50,319 bases of DNA from Neolewinella persica DSM 23188. Its GTDB lineage: Bacteria; Bacteroidota; Bacteroidia; Chitinophagales; Saprospiraceae. Both the position numbers and the translations under genes were made by a program. The notes under the pieces were generated by a model, which was not told where the DNA came from, did no database searches, and saw only the letters and a list, made by a program, of their open reading frames with translations. Of the stretch, positions 47,351 to 50,319 are shown one piece after another; position 1 is the first letter of the stretch, and each line of letters begins with the position of its first letter. The DNA lies in the NCBI RefSeq assembly GCF_000373105.1, contig NZ_KB890424.1:95522-145840 (forward strand). The letters are read 5' to 3'.

Positions 47351-48232
47351 ATGCCTAGAATAAGCGAACAAGTACTGGAGAATTGGACTAATCCACCGAG
47401 TAACAGCGAAGAAAATAAGTTGAGCAATTCTGAAAGAATGGTGAGAGAAGCGATATCTGCAAGTCCTAATTTGAAATCCAAAACTACAGAAACATTTGGG
47501 CAAGGCTCTTATGCAAATAACACTAATGTAAAACTCAATAGCGATATAGATATAAATGTCATGTATAGTGACGGAATGTTTTACGAACTACCTGCTGGTG
47601 CATCTAGCAAAGATTATGGAATTACTCCTCACAGCTATACATTTACCGAGTATAAAAAAGATATTTATGATGCCTTAGTTAGTAAATTTGGCGTAAATGA
47701 CGTTCAGTGGAATGATAAATGTATAACAATAAGAGGCAATACATATAGAGTGGAAACTGATGTTGTCCCTACATGGTTGCATACCCGCTATGAAAGCCCA
47801 AACTCGACTGTAGAAGGTTGTAAATTTTTTAGCGACAATGGAAAAGGAATTTTAAACTACCCCAAACAGCATATCCAAAACGGCATTAATAAAAGTAATC
47901 AGACTCATAGGAGATTCAAGAAATTGACGCGTATTCATAGAAAATTACGTTATCAATTAATTGATGAAGGAGTTATAGCAAAAGACCCGATTTCATCTTT
48001 TCTATTAGAGTGTTTAGTATTTAACTGTCCAAACGATACATTTAATAAAACTAGCTGGAATGACAGACTAAAGAGTTCTATTACCTTTTTATATTTAAGT
48101 ACTGATGATGCGCCAAAGAGTAACGAATGGGGAGAAGTTTCAGAGTTGCTATACTTATTTAAAGGGCGAAAATGGACACAATCCGATGTAAAACATTACA
48201 TGGGTATTCTTTGGACATATTTAGAATATTAA
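47351..48232 (+). CDS. CD-NTase (CBASS cyclic nucleotide synthase)
   Basis: This 293-residue protein has the cGAS/DncV-like nucleotidyltransferase signature: GQGSYANNTNV with G52-S53, the metal-binding pair DIDINV (D65 and D67) ten residues later, and a third acidic residue in ETDVVP (D137). The helical C-terminal part (FKKLTRIHRKLRYQLIDEG, ISSFLLECLVFNCPND) also fits the SMODS fold. Such enzymes make cyclic di- or trinucleotides on phage infection. The next gene, 4 bp away, encodes a Cap15-type membrane effector, so this is the signal-producing half of a CBASS. The exact product nucleotide cannot be read from the sequence. The DNA is AT-rich, as expected for a transferred defence island. Confidence 0.93.
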   Translation: MPRISEQVLENWTNPPSNSEENKLSNSERMVREAISASPNLKSKTTETFGQGSYANNTNVKLNSDIDINVMYSDGMFYELPAGASSKDYGITPHSYTFTEYKKDIYDALVSKFGVNDVQWNDKCITIRGNTYRVETDVVPTWLHTRYESPNSTVEGCKFFSDNGKGILNYPKQHIQNGINKSNQTHRRFKKLTRIHRKLRYQLIDEGVIAKDPISSFLLECLVFNCPNDTFNKTSWNDRLKSSITFLYLSTDDAPKSNEWGEVSELLYLFKGRKWTQSDVKHYMGILWTYLEY

Positions 48233-48236
48233 AGCG

Positions 48237-48824
48237 ATGGTTACATACAATATGAGAAGTTATGCCTTTGTTTTTCTGGGACTGGCGATAGTAGTATATG
48301 GCATAATATTTTTACTAACTCAAGACTTCACAAATATAGATATAGCCTTGGCTCTATCATCTATATCAACGGCTATAGGTATCAACATCCCCATTTGGTT
48401 GTTATTTGTTAAATATGGTTGGAAATTAAAAATCTTCCACCCCTGGTTAGTACCTATTCCTAATATATCTGGAGAATGGTCAGGCTTTATCCATACCACT
48501 TGGGATGGAAAGAAACTTGCCCCTATTCCCATTAATTTGTCAATAAAACAAACGTTAATGAATATCCAGGTTAGGATGAAGACAGGTGAAAGTAAGAGCA
48601 GTAGTATCGGAGGTGCATTTGATATTGATGAAGATCGAGGCCATTCTAGATTGTTTTATTCATACATGAATGTGCCCAAAGAGTCCGTACGGCACCGAAG
48701 CCAAATACATTATGGTACTACAAGGTTAGACATTAATATGTCTGATTTATCAAAAATTGAAGGAGAATATTGGACTTCGAGAAAAACAACTGGTGAGATA
48801 TCTATAACTAAAAAAAATAAATAA
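48237..48824 (+). CDS. cap15: Cap15-type CBASS effector (two TM helices plus beta-barrel sensor)
   Basis: This 195-residue protein has two N-terminal membrane helices (about 8-28 and 37-58) and a soluble beta-rich domain from about 75 to 192 with the family pattern PNISGEWSGFIHTTWDGK, HYGTTRLDINMSDLSKIEGEYWTSRKTTGEI. This matches the SMODS-associating 2TM/beta-strand effector (S_2TMBeta, Cap15), whose barrel binds a cyclic nucleotide and drives the helices to disrupt the inner membrane, killing the infected cell. It follows the CD-NTase by 4 bp, so both are made together. No Cap2/Cap3 ancillary genes are present, which makes this a type I system. ATG 48237 is used; ATG 48252 would remove five residues. 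Confidence 0.9.
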   Translation: MVTYNMRSYAFVFLGLAIVVYGIIFLLTQDFTNIDIALALSSISTAIGINIPIWLLFVKYGWKLKIFHPWLVPIPNISGEWSGFIHTTWDGKKLAPIPINLSIKQTLMNIQVRMKTGESKSSSIGGAFDIDEDRGHSRLFYSYMNVPKESVRHRSQIHYGTTRLDINMSDLSKIEGEYWTSRKTTGEISITKKNK

Positions 48825-48913
48825 CACGCACACTACAATACATCCACCGTACATACTCATATCGTTGCACGTCGTTTGTGCCTCCCCATTCGCTTCCACC
48901 AAGAAAAGAACCT

Positions 48914-49774
48914 ATGATAAATCAAGAAGAAGTATACAAATGGTTAAGCAATGAAGAGTATGGGAAGTTAATTGATTTACTTCATCGTAACAAAGAAGCG
49001 ATAAAATCTGATCAAAATTTAATTCATGCCGCCAATATTTCGGTGGCAGAAATATTGCGCGTATCAAAAGGAAAAGAAAATCCGACTGAAGATTTCATAT
49101 TTATTCTAGAAAAATTAAATATGATTCATGTAGGGAAATTCTTTCAAATGGAAGAAGTACAGCATAAAGAACTTATAGAAATATTGATAAGACTTAGCAA
49201 TCAAAATTTAAAAAAAGCTTATCAATATGCAAAGGAATATCCGAATGAAAAATTTGCACAATCAACGATTGAAGAGTTCGAAGCAACTCAACCAAAAGAG
49301 GTCGTGCATACCCAAAGCGGATATATTAAATTGACTCACAACAATCAAATCCAAGAAGAGGATTGCAGAATTTCGCTGTTTAAATCGAAAGAAGAACAAA
49401 AGATGTTTCTTGCATTTAAGAGAATATTTGATACATACCAAATCTACCCCAATGTTGCTTTAAGTAGTTTGATTGATTACCAAAAAATAAAGGAAATGTT
49501 GTCTAAGAGTGAACAAAAATATTTTTTTAATGCATCAATAGATTTAGTCGTTTTTGAACCCTTTAAGCAGTATGAACCGATTTATTTTTTTGAATTGGAT
49601 AGTGTTTGGCACGATGAAGAAGGTGCAATAGAAAAAGATAAAATGAAAGATAGTATTTTCTCAACAGCAGGATTAAAACTCTTTCGAATAAGAGATAAAG
49701 AAAACAAAAGAATTAATGAAGAGGAATTCGAAGAATTAGTTAAAGAAGTGAGGTCATTGGTAGAAAATAAATAA
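48914..49774 (+). CDS. DUF2726 nuclease-like protein
   Basis: This 286-residue protein has two parts. Residues 1 to about 125 are helical and not recognised (MINQEEVYKWLSNEEYGKL). Residues about 155-262 match DUF2726, a restriction-endonuclease-like domain: SKEEQKMFLAFKRIF, SIDLVVFEPF (D210), YFFELDSVWHDEEG (E228, H233), KDKMKDSIFSTAGLKLFRIR. This resembles the PD-(D/E)xK arrangement of Vsr/DUF559 enzymes, so nuclease activity is plausible. ATG 48914 is preferred; a GTG at 48878 would add residues coded by a spacer of different composition. It is in the same direction as the CBASS genes, 89 bp after cap15, and equally AT-rich. It may be a third member of the island or an independent defence gene. 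Confidence 0.75.
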   Translation: MINQEEVYKWLSNEEYGKLIDLLHRNKEAIKSDQNLIHAANISVAEILRVSKGKENPTEDFIFILEKLNMIHVGKFFQMEEVQHKELIEILIRLSNQNLKKAYQYAKEYPNEKFAQSTIEEFEATQPKEVVHTQSGYIKLTHNNQIQEEDCRISLFKSKEEQKMFLAFKRIFDTYQIYPNVALSSLIDYQKIKEMLSKSEQKYFFNASIDLVVFEPFKQYEPIYFFELDSVWHDEEGAIEKDKMKDSIFSTAGLKLFRIRDKENKRINEEEFEELVKEVRSLVENK

Positions 49775-49810
49775 AAGGCGAGAAGCAGCCTGAGCGAGCG
49801 TAGTCTGCCG

Positions 49811-50019
49811 TTATACTTTTGCTAAGCTAACCCGCCTTACACGATCGGCTCTATAGGCATTGAACCCAAGCAGCTCCCCAAAATCGTAGAACTGAAAGGG
49901 AGAAATCCCATATACTAAGCCGGATAAAGCGATCACCAAATCAAAAAGTCCAGACCAAAATCCGTTAATTTTGGTCAAAATGGAAGTGGTGGTGGGAGCG
50001 AATACCAAGTGGTCTGATC
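49811..50019 (-). other. Unrecognised open frame beside the IS66 end
   Basis: An open frame on the minus strand, ending near 49811, encodes a hydrophobic stretch (GFWSGLFDLVIALSGLVYGI) followed by QFYDFGELLGFNAYRADRVRRV. Its apparent start lies inside the insertion element end, so if real it is the truncated remainder of a longer gene. I do not recognise it. Confidence 0.25.
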
Positions 50020-50034
50020 GTAACCGTCCGAGCA
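50020..50034. repeat. Candidate terminal repeat of the IS66-family element
   Basis: GTAACCGTCCGAGCA begins with GTAA, the usual first bases of IS66-family ends, and lies directly after the transposase stop. The other end is outside the window, so neither the inverted repeat nor the target duplication can be confirmed. Confidence 0.35.
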
Positions 50035-50035
50035 A

Positions 50036-50319
50036 CTACAGGCCGCCGCCTTGTTTTTCCGCCCACCGCTCCGGCAACAACTCCTCCAACCGATTAACCG
50101 GATGAGCACCGATCCTGCCTAAGACGTCAGCCAGCCATTCCCAAGGATTAACGCCAGCATATTTGCAACTGGCGAAAAAGCTGTACATCATCGCCGCCCG
50201 TTGAGCGCCCTTATGGGATCCGGCAAATAAATAATTCTTCCGGCCCAGGGCCAGCGGCCGGATGGAGTTTTCGATCAAGTTGTTATCTATTTCAATACGG
50301 CCATCGTCCAGGTAATGCC
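50036..50319 (-). CDS. tnpC: IS66-family transposase, C-terminal part (continues beyond window)
   Basis: The frame runs in from the window edge as YLDDGRIEIDNNLIENSIRP, where the Glu after IDNNLI is the last catalytic acidic residue of IS66 DDE transposases, and continues with LALGRKNYLFAGSHKGAQRAAMMYSFFASCKYAGVNPWEWLADVLGR, the IS66 C-terminal domain. It ends with a TAG at 50036. At least 94 residues are visible; the N-terminal zinc-ribbon and the first catalytic Asp residues lie outside. The element end follows directly, next to the AT-rich defence island. Confidence 0.9.
   Translation of the reverse strand, partial: HYLDDGRIEIDNNLIENSIRPLALGRKNYLFAGSHKGAQRAAMMYSFFASCKYAGVNPWEWLADVLGRIGAHPVNRLEELLPERWAEKQGGGL

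Overview
The window reads as a chromosomal segment of a member of the Bacteroidota, most likely a Saprospiria/Lewinella-type bacterium. This is inferred from a type IX secretion cargo with a gliding-type C-terminal domain next to a PorP/SprF protein, a YpdA-type bacillithiol disulfide reductase, a sulfatase, the near absence of Shine-Dalgarno sequences, and repeated TAnnTTTG promoter boxes of the Bacteroidota type. Most of the window is of medium GC content; two stretches (about 43.0-43.6 kb and 47.1-49.8 kb) are clearly AT-rich and look acquired.

Region 1 (0.1-19.9 kb) is a surface-polysaccharide locus. It starts with an OafA-type acyltransferase, an MBOAT O-acyltransferase and its SGNH-like partner. 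A gene with bacterial sialyltransferase motifs follows, then a glycosyltransferase, a CMP-nonulosonate synthetase fused to a PseG-like hydrolase, a NeuB-type synthase and a pyruvyltransferase-family protein, several with start/stop overlaps. Next come more glycosyltransferases, the WlbB/WlbA pair of diacetamido-uronic acid synthesis, two methyltransferases and a Wzx-like flippase. Together they predict an acylated glycan carrying a sialic-acid-like sugar and an acetamido uronic acid.

Region 2 (19.9-29.3 kb) is mostly housekeeping: an AspT/YidE-type transporter, an ECF sigma factor, ribosomal protein S20, YpdA, DNA polymerase IV, a small membrane-anchored coiled-coil protein, endonuclease V and a UPF1-like helicase. 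The gaps hold hairpins, stuttering word repeats and an inverted pair of 45-bp repeats around endonuclease V.

Region 3 (29.3-35.7 kb) is a type IX secretion pair: a 1602-residue M43 metalloprotease with eight Ig-like repeats, and PorP/SprF, separated by a GC-rich structured spacer.

Region 4 (35.7-43.6 kb) is an accessory zone with gene remnants (decarboxylase, DUF4143 ATPase, NTF2-like), a DUF6624 protein, two GNAT acetyltransferases, a 371-bp element made of nested inverted repeats, a sulfatase, and a divergent HxlR regulator/NTF2-like lipoprotein pair with matching operator-like sites.

Region 5 (43.8-50.3 kb) holds a secreted sortilin/BNR-type beta-propeller protein, then an AT-rich defence island: a CD-NTase and a Cap15-type membrane effector (a minimal type I CBASS) followed by a DUF2726 nuclease-like protein. 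The end of an IS66-family element closes the window.

An 18-nt GC-rich core close to GGCGSGGMCGCRGGTGCA recurs at nine gaps and three coding positions, and is the most widespread unexplained signal in the window.
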